Positions 35,366-56,078 of a DNA stretch of 64,000 nucleotides are shown here, one piece after another. Below the pieces are notes generated by a model that saw only the letters and a program-made list of their open reading frames with translations, did no database searches and had not been told where the DNA came from. Every line of letters begins with the position of its first letter. Within the stretch, counting starts at the first letter, position 1. The stretch comes from Brasenia schreberi (lineage: Eukaryota; Streptophyta; Magnoliopsida; Nymphaeales; Cabombaceae), in assembly GCA_036023115.1 (NCBI GenBank), contig JAYKKT010000064.1, positions 11,111,001-11,175,000 on the forward strand, read 5' to 3'. Both the position numbers and the translations under genes were made by a program.

Positions 35366-36960
35366 GTCCTTCAACATATCCAAGGTATATTTCTTCTAAG
35401 TTAGGAATATACCTTCTCCACTTCAATACCCCAAAAATAGTGAAATCTTCCTAAATCTTTTGAGTTGAATAACTTATAAAATTGTTTCTTTAGGTCTTAA
35501 ATCTCCTCAACATCATCACATGTAATTATAATGTCATCATCACCATGCTTTATGAATAATGTATGCTCATTTGAACTCAGAAATAACAAGGCTTATAACC
35601 ACCCCCTTATTGAATCTCTTGAGCCAGTCTCTAGGGGATTGTTTCAATCCATATAAGGCTTTCTTTTCCAACTTATATATAGATTCTTTTTCAACTTACA
35701 CACTGTTTCTCTTTCCTGTTTGTTTCTCAGTCCTCGAGGTAAATTCATATATATTTTCTCTGTTATGTTTTCCTGCAAGAAAGCATTTTTAACATCTAAC
35801 TGTCAGAATTTCTAATCTTTGTTAGCTGCGATAATCATCCGAATGATAGTAAGTTGTGCTAAGGGTGTAAATGTTTGATTGTAGTCCAAGCTATAGACAT
35901 GGTTGTAGCCATTTGCTACCAATCTCGCTTTATATCTTTCGATGCTTCCATATACTTTTACTTTAATGGTGTAAACCCATTTACATTCCCCAAAAGGAAA
36001 GTTTTAAATACCTAGGGTCAATTTTTCAAAGTGATGGAAGAATTGATGGAGATGTTACACATAGAATTAATGCTGGTTGGTTAAAATGGAGAGGAGCATC
36101 AGGTATTCTTTGTGATAAGAAGATACCATTAAAATTAAAAGGTAAATATTATAGAGCAGCAATTAGGTCTGCCATGTTTTATGGTTCTGAGTGTTGGGCA
36201 GTTAATCATCAACATGTACAAAAGATGTCTGTGATAGAAATGAAGATGTTGAGATGGATGAGTGGTCATACAAGAAAAGACCGTATACATAATGAGGTTA
36301 TTAGAAACAAATTAGGAGTGGCACCAATAGAGGATAAAATGAGAGAACATCGTTTAAGATGGTTTGGACATATAGAAAGAAGATCAAAAGAAGAACCTGT
36401 AAGAAGGTTAGAAAAACTAAATTTGGAAAGTATTAAAAGAGGTAGAGGACGACCACAAAAGTGTTGGAAAGAAACAATAAAGAATGATCTAGCTTATTGG
36501 GAGTTAACTGCTAACATGGCACACGATAGGGATCTGTGGAAACAAAGAATCCATGTAGCCGACCCCGTCTAGTATGGGAAAAGGCTTAGTTGTTGTTGTT
36601 GTTGTAGTTGTTGTAGTTGTTGTTGGTGTAAACCCATTTACAACCCAGTGTCTTTCTTCTTGGCGGTAAGTCCCCTATATTCCATGTTTGATTCTTTGTC
36701 AAGGCCTTAAGTTCTTGTTTCATAGCTAGTTGCCACTCAACATATTTGTTAGCATCCTCAAAATTCCGTGTAATATAATAGAATCCACATTTGCAACAAA
36801 AGATTTATAACTAAAGGATATATTCTCAAGAGAAATATACTTACTTATAGGATATTGGATATGTATATGTTCTCTTTCTTTTTCGTAGTACAATGAGCAT
36901 ATTCATATCATTCTCCTATTCTTGTATATCAGCCTCTAAAGGACTTGAAGGGGTATACCT
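35366..36960 (-). pseudogene. Copia reverse transcriptase, interrupted by a LINE
   Basis: The minus strand gives WVYTIKVK then GSIERYKARLVANGYNHVYS, LDYNQTFTPLAQLTIIRMI, LDVKNAFLQ, KIYMNLPRG and KHGDDDIIITC, matching the copia KARLVAKG, DYEETFAPVAK, LDVKNAFLHG, VYMEQPPGF and YVDDIIITG boxes in order. The LINE at 35986-36624 separates CKWVY codons. Stops are common. Confidence 0.85.
35986..36624 (+). mobile_element. 5'-truncated RTE LINE (copy F), recent
   Basis: It is flanked by a perfect 18-bp duplication GGTGTAAACCCATTTACA (35968-35985, 36625-36642). Its 0.64 kb are almost identical to the end of the copy at 53621-56227 (about eight differences by eye). The frame from 36174 stays open through [15 protein letters not shown] to VADPV and a stop, showing what the intact C-terminus looks like. 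It ends in a run of GTT with two GTA variants. Confidence 0.95.
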
Positions 36961-36963
36961 TCT

Positions 36964-37900
36964 TTAGCCGTGATAGTTTTTCTTTGGTTGAATTATTCTT
37001 CTCTCACATATTACATACTTTTTTATCTCTGTTTCTAGCTTATTGGTTGCCTCACCACTCCTCACGTGATCTTTAATGTCTACTTCACTGTCGTAGAGTG
37101 GAATTACTGGCATGACCTGTGAGGGTTCTTCAACAATAATTTTATTCTCTCCTTCCATCACATAGTAGAACATAGATTCATGAAAGGGTACGTTCATAGT
37201 AGTATACAAATTCTTATTACATAGATTATAACAATGATATCCTTTCTAGAACGGTGTGTAACCAACAAATACACAATAGATTTGGGATCGAGTTTATCTC
37301 TCGTATGAGAGTGAATATGCACATAACAAACACATCCAAATATCCTAAGTTGAATATGAAAGCCTTTGTTAGTAGGATGAAGCATCATAAAGAGAGATTT
37401 ACCTTCTAAGACAACAAATGGGGCTCTATTAATCAAGTATACAACTATTAGTGTTGTAAGGATTGCTTCTCCTTATAGGTATTTAGGTGCATGAGATCCC
37501 AAGGTCAAAGTTCTTGCAACTTTCATAATATGCCGGTTCTTCCTTTCCTCCACTCCATTTTGTTGAGGGGAGTTTATTCATGTGGTTTTGTGAATAATTC
37601 CCTTACTCATTAAATAATTATTGAGAGTAAATATAAATTCACCCTCATTATCAAATCTCAGAATCTTTACGTGAGTTTGAAATTGATTTTCACCTAACTT
37701 ATGAAACGAGGAAAATAAAGATTTTACCTCATTCTTTGACTTCATCAAATAAACCACAATAAATCTTGAGTAATCATCAATAAAAATAACAAAGTAGCAG
37801 TGACCAGTGATGTAAAGCATGAACCTTATACTCATAATGAACTATTTCAAATGGTTTTGTTGCTTTATATTTTTAGATAAAGGTAAATGTCTTAATCTAC
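36964..37900 (-). pseudogene. Copia integrase
   Basis: Recognisable words on the minus strand are FVIFIDDYSRFIVVYLMKSK, KILRFDNEGEFIF (second catalytic Asp region), then RAPFVVLEGKSLF, LRIFGCVCYVHIHSH and DKLDPKSIVYL, the usual copia integrase order, and VPFHESMFYY downstream. It is broken by frameshifts between these pieces. Confidence 0.85.
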
Positions 37901-38260
37901 TATGCCACTGAAATAGATCTTTGAGTCTTCTTTCAACAAAATAACACGTGCTTGTATGGGGTGAAACTTTTCCTCCAAAATATATAGCTCATTCTTGAAA
38001 CTACTACCTCCAAAGGTTTTTCCCGTCTTTAGGTCTTAAAACACAACCAAAAGACAGAAAGGTTATTGAGTATATTGAGTTTCTCACAAAAAACTTACAA
38101 ATAATAAATTTACTGAAATATCATGCACATATAACACGAATAACATTTCCAAATATTAATTTCAACTTTCCTTTTCCAATTGTTGGGATATAAAAATCAT
38201 CTGTCAGTCAAACCTGTTCATTAGTAGGCAGTTTTTCATATTCATATATATGATGACTAC

Positions 38261-38506
38261 TCATATCATATGATCCGAAGCCCCTCCTAAATCAATTATC
38301 CAAACACGAAGCCCAAAAGAACATATATTATCAAATTTCAAGTTGAAGGTCTTTTCTCTTGACAGTGCAGCAACAACTGATAGATTGAAAAAACGTTGGT
38401 TTTGTGAGCATTTTGCACTGTTAATTGCCTGCAAAGGTTGTGGAACTATGATTTGAGTTTTTTGCCAGCCTTGTATACACTGGTGATATAAGAAATGACA
38501 GTACAC
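38261..38506 (-). pseudogene. Copia protease / gag end
   Basis: The frame ends WIIDLGGASDHM, a decayed copia protease active-site word (normally W-x-x-DSGAS-x-H). The catalytic DSG has become DLGG. Upstream gag is not recognisable. Confidence 0.75.
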
Positions 38507-38547
38507 TTTCCAAGATAGTTAGTTTGGTTGGATTGATTTCACGTTTA

Positions 38548-39400
38548 GGCCTGGTTTGGTTGTTGGAGGATAAAGATTCAAGGAGAATTGTGGGTCCGTG
38601 GTGTATCTATTTGCATGTAGATAGAGTTATATAGGAGCACAAGATTTAAGTTAAAACATCATTCATTACATACATGCCAATGAAATTTAAGGATCCCCAT
38701 TACATACACTTTTTTTTGGCTGGCATTTCAGTTTAAAAAAATATGCACTCATAGTTTTAGTTGTTGGGTGCAGTAGGTTTATAGGCTATGCGCTCTTACA
38801 ATTTATAATTGTACATAATATGGATATGAAATTTGTGTTTTTAATAAGAGAAACATGCCTTGAGAACTCAAAACACACAACACATTTGTAGTTTGTAATG
38901 AAGAGTGCCTATGATTGAATAGTTCTTCTGTTATTCGAATAGGATTAGCATTTGCCACATGCACTCAATTCTGATAAGTGGTACATATGTTTTGGGTGCA
39001 GAGTGAGACATCCAGCTATTAGCGGGTACCCTTCATCAATAAGATAGTATTCAACTACACAAGTTTATAAACATTGAATCAATTAGATATACTTAATGAG
39101 TTGTATGAAGCTGTTAACAAAGATATTACCTTCGAGTACCACTGGTAGATTAATATCATCATTAAGTGCACTTTAAAGCACTCATGTATTAGGTGCACTT
39201 CCTTCCCACCTCATGTAGATATAATAGAAGCGCATGTCAAACTCGATAGCACCTAATACATTTTTTGATACTACACCAGTAATGTAATTGACCCCATCTA
39301 GTATGGGAAAAGCTTTAGTTGTTGTTGTACACTAATAATGTAATTGATTACTACTTGGTATATAAGCAAGAATATGTACCATCAATGGATCTATCTATCT
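38548..39400 (-). pseudogene. PIF/Harbinger transposase remnant
   Basis: Minus-strand words in the right order: RSIDGTYSCLYTK (39395-39350, first catalytic Asp), EFDMRFYYIYMRWEGSAPNT then VL and SALNDDINLP (39255-39150), EYYLIDEGYPLIAGCLT (39050 down, second Asp) and ANPIRITEELFNHRHSS (from 38958). These match PIF-type DDE transposases. At 38545 TTA precedes GGCCTGGTTTGGTTG, which looks like a Harbinger end with its TTA duplication. The other end was not found. Stops and frameshifts make it dead. Confidence 0.75.
39292..39327 (+). mobile_element. RTE LINE/SINE tail-only insertion, 36 bp
   Basis: CCCCATCTAGTATGGG to TTGTTGTTG is the last 36 bp of the LINE family. It sits between TACACCAGTAATGTAATTGA (39272-39291) and TACACTAATAATGTAATTGA (39328-39347), an imperfect 20-bp duplication (18/20), inside the Harbinger transposase remnant. 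Confidence 0.9.
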
Positions 39401-39411
39401 ATCTATCTATA

Positions 39412-39489
<78 letters not shown>

Positions 39490-39490
39490 C
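39392..39490. repeat. TCTA/TA microsatellite
   Basis: Six TCTA units pass into an interrupted TA tract. Open frames of Tyr-Ile repeats across it are artefacts. Confidence 0.95.
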
Positions 39491-39581
39491 ATATCTAAGT
39501 ACTTTATGAAAACAAGTATACCTTAAAATATGGAAAGAACCTTGGCTTATTAGCTGTCTTTGCATGAGCCTCCCCGTTTGG

Positions 39582-39702
<121 letters not shown>

Positions 39703-40224
39703 GCTATATAAAAACAGTTCATTCATCTGTACATATACTTGCCACAACTCTGTTAAAATATTTACTTGCTGTTTGACCCAATCTGTGAAAAACATATTGT
39801 GTGTTGTGATATATTGTGTGTTGTGATTAGATGCTCATTGACCTTAAGCCCAAAGCATTATATATACTTAATCCTGGACTCATACTTCTCGTGCATGTTG
39901 TAGTAGGCCTCGATCTTACAGAAATTTACATCAGTTTAAGTGTCTGGTTGCACACATAAGAGTAAACGACAAAAATACCAGTATCTACAATATGTTTTAA
40001 GAAAATCTTAATCTGCACCTCTACATGTTGCACTATACCCACCTCTACATATTGTACAATACCCAATTGAACGAGATTGGCGATGTGCATGTTGCATACT
40101 CTCATGACACACTCCTCTATAGTCATTGTAGTTTTGAATTGATTATAACATTGAAACATGTAAATATAATTTCCAAATATCTTAAATCTAAGTATAAACA
40201 CATATGTAAATGTAACAAGCAATT

Positions 40225-40500
40225 ATATATATATATATATAGACCACAGTCCATATGTGCACCCATCCGTGTTCAAATCCACTTTATCATTTCAATGATT
40301 CAATCTTTGGTATGAATGGTTGAGATGATAAAACAAAAGCATTTAATGTATATGTTAAGTACAAAGTACAATCATATTTTCCACTTTTTAAATTCAAATC
40401 TCTATTGATCATGCAAATCAAATGGTGAAGATATTTAAGTAGATGTGAGTATGAATGGGTGTGTGCGTTTACAACTTTTCCTATATATATAAAAGGATAA
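40225..40500. mobile_element. TA-flanked MITE-like element
   Basis: The ends sit in TATATA runs. The left end (GTGCACCCATCCGTGTTC) and the reverse-complemented right end (GCACACACCCATTCATACTC) are imperfect inverted repeats. Relatives of the same sequence lie at 49022-49330. The 250-bp size, AT-richness and TA flanks suggest a MITE. Confidence 0.5.
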
Positions 40501-43401
40501 TAAGACTTCATTTAACTAAATCTTCATAACAAACCACATATACAATTAAGTATGTACAATGAAGTTATGCATGAATAATAACAATATCAAATGAAATACA
40601 ACATAAATGTGTAAGGTATACATAACTAATTTATGAGATTAAAGAATGGATTTTTACCCTCAATCGTGTCACTTGTCTTCCTCAGGGATGTTGCAAAAGC
40701 ATCTAAACAATGTCTCATGATACAATCATCCGTAATCTTGCATGGTATAATCTTCATTTGCAATATCTCCAGAGTTACAATGTCCTCTTAGTATTTGGCC
40801 ATATTCTTTAATTAAATTGTCTTTTGCATACCCTGACAATTTTATCAAGTATTTCAGTGAAAACATCAAAAGTACTCCTATGTTTTTTACAGAACCGTGA
40901 GGGTGTGGTCAAGGTGAACTCCTACTTGAGGCAGGGCTACCCAAAGTAATGCCACCATCTAACTCTAAATCTAGATCCATGATTCGTGCATTTGATAGGT
41001 TAGAATCATCTTGTGGGTGGACATTTGAATGGTACTCATTATCTGCTTGTTGCCCTACAGTCATGTTCTTTCTAAAAATCTCAACTTAATGCTTTATAAT
41101 GCTTCCAACGGTGAATTTGTCAAAAACCCTTATTATGTTTGCATTCTTCCGCAGATGGTTTTGTGTTTTCACCAACCTATTATGATGGTTATTATAGTAT
41201 ATTCTGTGCTTTAAACAACAGGTTCGTGCATAACCGGTTGTTGTGTGGTATAAGATTGCATTTTTTTTTGTTCCTGAAATGGCAAGCAGCTGATGGCGGT
41301 ATATTTTGTTCATGTCAACGAACTTAATCCCATTTGGTTGGAATTCATCCAAGGGAATTGTCCTTTTAGCTGAATTTCGCTTCTTGTCGATAATGCTAGT
41401 TAATCACTTAATTGTTTCTTTTTCTTGTTTCATTTATCGTTGATCACTGCAATCCAGGCTTGTCAAGTAGACATGTCTGGTTCCGGTTTGCCTGAAACCT
41501 AGAACTGGTAGCAGTTCTGGACCTGCTGGTTTCGGGCCAGTTCCAGTTCTGATTCTGGAACAGGTCCGAAACTGTTACCATCATGTAAAAAACATGTTTT
41601 TCTTAATACAAGGGTACATAGTGCCCTTGAGGGTTGAACTCCCGACCTATATAGTTGCCGTTTCGAAGCACCTTGTCGTTGAGTTGGACGGTTAGTGGTA
41701 ATGGGCTTCCAAACGAACTAATTAAGGGCTTTCTGTTTTGAAATACAAGGGGCAAACACTCCTCCTAGGAGTCGAGCTCCACATTATAGGCACTACAGTG
41801 AGAAGCGCCAATCGTTGGACCACAGGACCCTTTGTGATACGAGATTTTGGAAAAAATATATAAATATAAGAGGCGGATCAAAAATAACAAATTGTAACCG
41901 AATCGTGGATCCTTGGTTCTAGGGTTGGGTCGGTCAGTTTTAGTTATCGGTGGTTTGTTCAAATGCCTGTTCCCAACTAGCTATGTCTATTGTCAAGATC
42001 GTAGATACTATTCATATGCTATTACTTCAATAGTAGATGAATCTCAAAATGATCCAAGCGTGTTCTTCTTGTTCTATGGTAGGATCCTGTTGGTCGCATA
42101 AGAAATTAGTCAAGAAGCTTGTATTTGGTACTTTTGGGTTTCACTCTTCATGATGAATGCACTACGGTAGGATTAGAGCCAACTCTCTGCCTTGAAAGCC
42201 ATGCTGCATGCTAGACCAAGAAATTGTTCTTTGTGATTATTTAGTTGATGAGGAATAGAAAGGCTTTAGTGATTCTCTGGCTCATGGCATGACAATGCAA
42301 ACTAAATAATAGACTTCGGTGCTTCACCGAGATACTGCAATGTTGGAAAAAAGCAAGCCAAAAATTAAGTTTTAGTTTCCTGCAAATCAAGCATGGAACT
42401 ATTGGTAATGTAAAATTAAAATATCAGTTTTATAAGTGAATCAAAGGCAAACCATGATCCCAATCATCAGTTTCATTTGTGAATCAAACAAAGAATTATA
42501 GTCATTGAAACCATAATTATGGGCCCTTGTGGGTATAAACCTACAGTTCTAGTACCAAGGTCCTAGAACCACGAATCAAAAACACCCTCGGGTCTTGAAC
42601 TGACCTTCATTCTGAGAGGGTCTCTCTTTGTAAGATTAAATGAATGTTCTTCGTGGTGAAATTGAACTGAAAGCTGCGTCAATGTGAGCAGCCAAACCAG
42701 TTTGAGTATTAGGTATGAGACTTGAACCAAATGGCAGAGTTCAATGGCTCCCAGAGTGATGATAAGTATGAGCAACAAGCAGGATCATCAAGCTTCTTAA
42801 AATGGTACGTAATACATATTGCTGTGGCTTCGCGGACTGTTGAAGATTTGCTTCAAGGAAGCGTGTTTGATATATGACACAAGGTGAAGCTGAACAGCGA
42901 ATAAGAATCGACGTGGCTAAGTGGGTTATGGCTTGGTTTTGGTTCAGGTGGTTTAGTTTCTACACAAGGAAATCCCATTTCAGGGAGTCCTTAATCCAGG
43001 ATTTTACTAATGCTGCAGATAAAGCGTCTGACTGTGCAGAACAAGGTTTAAGGTGAAAAGGTTACACTAAGACACTAATGCTTCTGTTGAGTTAAATCGA
43101 TCATGTGTCTCCTTCCCGACCCTCATGACTTCACAACCAACTACTGTGGGCTTCTGTGTGTGTGTGTCACATACACACGCACATGTATATATGTATGCAC
43201 ATTCGTGAATATGTGCATATGTATATATGTACGTAAGGGAAAATAAGAGGGTTTTATGTGGCTTACTACCATCTGCATGGTAAAGAAATGCATATAGACA
43301 ATTCCACAAAAGCAGAGCATGCTGCAACAAAGATTTTATATGTATGGATAATGAGAAAGAGGGCAAACATTTCGTTCATTGGAAAAATGCGAAGTAAAAT
43401 T
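40501..43401. other. Intergenic; SINE-like and low-complexity pieces
   Basis: 40650-40960 is AT-poorer and could be the second (Myb-like) ORF of the Harbinger element on the minus strand, but I do not recognise its motifs. A CTGG/GGTTCC tract is at 41465-41580. Box-B-like words on the minus strand at 41629-41647 and 41765-41785 (GAGCTCGACTCC) suggest tRNA-like SINEs at about 41610-41840. The rest holds nothing recognisable. Confidence 0.35.
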
Positions 43402-51422
<8,021 letters not shown>

Positions 51423-51911
51423 TGCTCTCTCTCTCTCTCTCTCTTCACTGAGTGAATATAGATGTGTATTGATATCTAAATAGGAGGCGAATTAGTGGGG
51501 CAGGAGAAGGGAGGCTGGATTTACAGGTCCAAAGTTGACACATCCACAGCATGGCAGTGTTGGCAGGTGCTCTGACCCGTTCATGAATTAAAATAAATGC
51601 ATAAACGGAAGAATATAACAAATAAATTTAATAATGGTGGGTATGATGATAATGGTAGGTGCTGTAATTTGTAGCATTTAAGTTCAAGTCATGTAAGGGA
51701 GGTGAAAGGAAAGGAGAGAGCAGAATCATTTAATGCAATGTGAAGATCATCTTGACCGTAGTGTGTGGTCCAATTAGCAGACAAGGGAGAATGTATGTGG
51801 TTAGAAATGGTAAGCACATTTACATATACAGATCGCATGTAGAGTTAAGATACTTGATGCCATATGCAAGCTGTGATTAAAGCAACAACATGTTTCGATA
51901 TCATCTCTCTC

Positions 51912-51967
<56 letters not shown>

Positions 51968-53620
51968 GGCGCACAAAAATAGTTTGGCATTTCCGGAAAC
52001 TGATGAGACGGAAATATATGACGTACAAACGAAACTTTCCTTGACAGATTTTAAAGTTTTGGAAATGGGTATGCACTGAGATCAGTGTGAAAGTAACAAA
52101 CAAGAAGCTACTTTGGTCTTCTAGGAAGAGAGAGAGAGAGAGAGACTTTTATGAGTCATATTAAATAATCTACGGTGTAGACAGAGACCATTTGTTAAGT
52201 TAACGAAGTTTTTGACTTCTTTTTTCAGTCAAAGAAGATAGTTGAACAGCTAAAGTATACATTCGTGCCCACACACAAACGTATCTGTTATCATCCCGTA
52301 GCTGTGGAATTCAAGCCATCTTCTCGATCAATTTCAGAAGTTTACTGATACAAGAAAACGTTCTTTCATGAGTCTACAGCTGATCTTAATTATGACTCCC
52401 ATCAAGAAACCTTTGTTATTATTTTGGACTTAATGCAAGTATAAACTGATATATCACAATAAACCATTGTAAATGTATGGAGGATACGATACATAATATT
52501 AACAGCATATACTGCAGCAATTCTTCTTCGTTAACTTCAAACGTGGCCGATCATATGAAACCCAGTGTTGTGATCGTTGTCAGTATCAGCCAATGGTGAT
52601 GAGAGGATCATATTGAGAAAACAAAAAGAAAAAGAAGTTCCTCTACAGCAGAGCACCATAGATTCTTATGTATCATACTGATGCACTTACAGTATGATGT
52701 ACCAACGCTTCGCTTGGTTGGTTTAAGTGGTTTGGCCCTCGTTCCCCTTCACAAATTGGCTGTGAATGGAGATAACCAACGTTGTGAGATCTTTAGCCCC
52801 ATGGTTTGCCAAACCGGCTTGAACCAGATTGTTGGGGGTCCTTGTGGACCTCCGGATACTGGTGGTTTAGACCACCCCTAGAAAAAAACCACCTTGAATC
52901 ATATCATAAATAGCCACCAATAACTACATAGCATTGTGAATCATAAGATATGAACCATATACCAGACCCAGTTTTCTACAACTGGTGAAATAATGGGTTG
53001 GTGAACTTGAGCAGCTTCCATGATCAAATCACACATCCTATAAGCTTCACCCCCCAGGTCAACCTTATTTTCGAATTGCGTCCACGCCAAAGACATCAGA
53101 GAAAACTTAAACATATTATCATACATCAGACAATTGTTCCTTGAAAGGAGTTCTCCTTTTGGCATCGCCCAACAAAATCAGCCTCCATGCAGTGACGGAG
53201 TTACGCCACACAAGGCTGCAGAAGCGACCGATATAGGGTGACCCGCGTAAACAGGACTATCGGTCGTACAAAAGATCGTCATCAAGAGTATCACTATCAA
53301 TTTTTACAAAAAAATTGCCACAAGGAGTAACAGTCTTGGATCTAGAAAATTTATGGTGGGCGGAGGCGAAAATATATGTCGTTGGTGCGGACTTCATTAT
53401 ACGTGAGATTGATACGTATAAAAAGGTTACAAATTACTAAGAGCTCATTATAATATAGTTATTTTTTTATATAGTCAACTTTTTAAGAAAAAAACTAATA
53501 CCTTAAGACAAATATAACTACCAATAATCCTTAAATTGATAACCAAATTATCAAAATATTTAACATTATTAAGATTTTATAAGTGCTACATGATTGAGTA
53601 AGAGGAAGAAAATTAAAAGA
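51423..53620. other. SCPL upstream region and intergenic DNA
   Basis: A short GA leader tract (51426-51443) sits directly before the carboxypeptidase start codon. A (CT)n run of about 53 bp lies at 51912-51964 and a GA run at about 52129-52145. No TATA box was assigned with confidence. Open frames at 52681-52881 and 52941-53165 show no recognised protein family. Confidence 0.45.
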
Positions 53621-53637
53621 ATATAGGAGCAGAGGTT

Positions 53638-54110
53638 TTGAATATAGTTTGTGCTTACGCACCCCAAGTAGGACTAGAAGATAGTATAAAGACAGTTTTT
53701 TGGGAAGAGTTAGATAAGGTGTTTCAAAAGATTCCACAAAGGGAGATGATTTGTTTAGGAGGAGATTTAAATGGACATGTCGGTAAAGAGGCATTAGGAT
53801 ATCAAGGGATTCATGGAAACTTTGGTTATGGGGATATAAACGAGAAAGGTAGGGAGATTTTAAATTTTGCTATGTCATTTGATATCTTTATAGTCAATAT
53901 AATCTTCAAAAAACGAGATGAACATTTAATTACTTATAAGAGTGGCTTATCACAAACACAAATTGATTACTTTATTTGTAGAAAAAAAGATAGAGCGTGT
54001 TGTAAAGATTGTAAGGTAATTTCAGGAGAAAGCTTAACCACCCAACATCAACTTTTAGTTATGGATTTACAAATAAAAAAATGGACAAAGAAGAAAAAGT
54101 GCATCGAGCT
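53638..54110 (+). pseudogene. RTE LINE AP-like endonuclease, C-terminal part
   Basis: The frame carries GGDLNGHVG (Asp and Asn of the active site), SGLSQTQIDYFICRK (Asp region) and [14 protein letters not shown] (His region), in the order known from RTE endonucleases. The first ~110 residues are absent through 5' truncation. The frame drifts out near 54100, where the RT frame takes over. Confidence 0.88.
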
Positions 54111-56078
54111 ATTCGGACTAAATGGTGGAACCTCAAAAGCGAGAAAGAAGATATATTTAAACAGAAAGTCCTTCAAGGAGATGTTTGGAATTATGTTGGC
54201 ACACCCTATGATATGTGGAACAATTTGGCTATACATATTAGGAAAGTGGCGAAAGATGTGTTAGGGGTATCTAAGGGAGGTGTACCGGCACAAAAAGAAG
54301 CTTGGTGGTGGAGTGAAGTAGTACAAAATAAAATCAAGGCAAAGAGGGCATGTTACAAATTACATTATGCTAAGAAAACTAGTGAAACTTTAGAAGCTTA
54401 TAAGAAAGCAAAGAAGGAAGCAAAAAAGGCCGTTAGTGAAGCAAAAGCTAAGATTTGGGAGGACTTATATAAAAAACTCAACTCAAAAGAGGGTGAAAGA
54501 GATATTTTTAGGATAGCTAGGGCTAGAGATAAGAAAACTAAAGATCTTAATTATGTTAGATGCATAAAAGATGAAGATGAAAAAATTCTAGTGGCAAATG
54601 ATGATATAAGAAATAGATGGAAAAACTATTTTTATAATCTTTTTAATGAAAATAAAGATGTTAGTATTAGTTTAGGAGATTTAGCCAAGTCAGAAAAGTA
54701 TATAAACCACAATTTCTACCGACGTATTCAAAAGAATGAAGTCAAAGAGGCTCTTAAACATATGAAGAGTGGTAAATCGGTAGGACCAGATAATATTCCT
54801 ATAGAAGTTTGGAAAATACTAGGAGAAATAGGAATCACTTGGCTCACAAGACTATTTAATGAAATATGGAAAAACCAAAAGATGCTCGAGGAATGGAGAG
54901 CAAGTACACTTATACCCGTACATAAGAACAAGGGAGACATTCAAAATTGTGTGAATTATCGAGGTATCAAGTTAATGAGTCATACTATGAAATTATGGGA
55001 AAGAATTATCGAACGTAGGTTAAGACAAGTATCAAGTACAACAGAGAACCAATTTGGATTTATGCCAGGTAGATCTACTATTGAAGCGATTCACCTTTTG
55101 AGACGTCTTATGGAACATTTTAGAGCAAAAAAGAAAGACCTTCACATGATATTTATTGATCTAGAAAAAGCTTATGATAGGGTACCGAGGGAGGTTCTTT
55201 GGAGAACTTTAGAAAAAAGAGGTATCCCATTGACATATATTAACCTTGTAAGAGACATGTATGATGGTGCAAAAACATGTGTGAGGACTCATGAAGGAAC
55301 GACAGACTTCTTTGAAGTTAATATTGGGTTACATCAAGGATCAACTTTAAGTCCATACTTATTTATAATGGTGATGGATGAGTTAACAAAACATATTCAA
55401 GATGAAGTACCTTGGTGTATGTTATTTACAGATGACATTGTATTAGTGGAGGAGTCTAAGGAAAAAGTTAATAGAAAATTGGAACTATGGAGAGAAACAT
55501 TAGAAAACAAAGGCCTCCGACTTAGTAGAACAAAGACAGAATATATGGAATGTAAGTTTGATCATTTGGCTACTTCAGAGGACATAGAAATTAAAATTGG
55601 CACACATTGCATTCCCCAAAAGGAAAGTTTTAAATACCTAGGGTCAATTTTTCAAAGTGATGGAAGAATTGATGGAGATGTTACACATAGAATTAATGCT
55701 GGTTGGTTAAAATGGAGAGGAGCATCAGGTATTCTTTGTGATAAGAAGATACCATTAAAATTAAAAGGTAAATATTATAGAGCAACAATTAGGCCTGCCA
55801 TGTTTTATGGTTCTGAGTGTTGGGCAGTTAATCATCAACATGTACAAAAGATGTCTGTGACAGAAATGAAGATGTTGAGATGGATGAGTGGTCATACAAG
55901 AAAAGACCGTATATATAATGAGGTTATAAGAAACAAATTAGGAGTGACACCAATAGAGGATAAAATGAGAGAACATCGTTTAAGATGGTTTGGACATATA
56001 GAAAGAAGATCAAAAGAAGAACCTGTAAGAAGGTTAGAAAAACTAAATTTGGAAAGTATTAAAAGAGGTAGAGGATGA
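54081..56078 (+). pseudogene. RTE LINE reverse transcriptase, almost intact
   Basis: A 665-residue open frame contains the linker region ([19 protein letters not shown]), RT finger words ([32 protein letters not shown]), [11 protein letters not shown], motif A ([12 protein letters not shown]), motif B ([13 protein letters not shown]), motif C ([12 protein letters not shown], an FTDD variant of the catalytic box) and the C-terminal RTE region ([33 protein letters not shown]). It is separated from the endonuclease by a frameshift and ends early at a CGA-to-TGA change after KRGRG. Confidence 0.92.

Larger units (their letters stand above)
27910..38544 (-). mobile_element. Ty1/copia LTR retrotransposon, repeatedly interrupted
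   Basis: Read on the minus strand from high to low coordinates, the recognisable order is protease (38506-38261), integrase (37900-37200), reverse transcriptase (from about 36960), RNase H (29315-28216), polypurine tract and 3' LTR. Protease-integrase-RT-RNase H order is diagnostic of copia. A hAT element (29324-35357), a LINE (35986-36624) and an LTR-like block (28412-28855) split it. Gag and the 5' LTR were not found; similarity ends where a Harbinger-like terminus begins at 38548. Frames carry many stops. Confidence 0.85.

Noticed and set aside
41756..41840. Functional tRNA gene
   Set aside because: Box-B-like GAGCTCGACTCC is present on the minus strand, but no cloverleaf with paired acceptor and anticodon arms could be drawn; a SINE remnant is more likely.
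53531..54236. Minus-strand open frames opposite the LINE endonuclease
   Set aside because: They are antisense shadows of the better-supported plus-strand RTE coding region.
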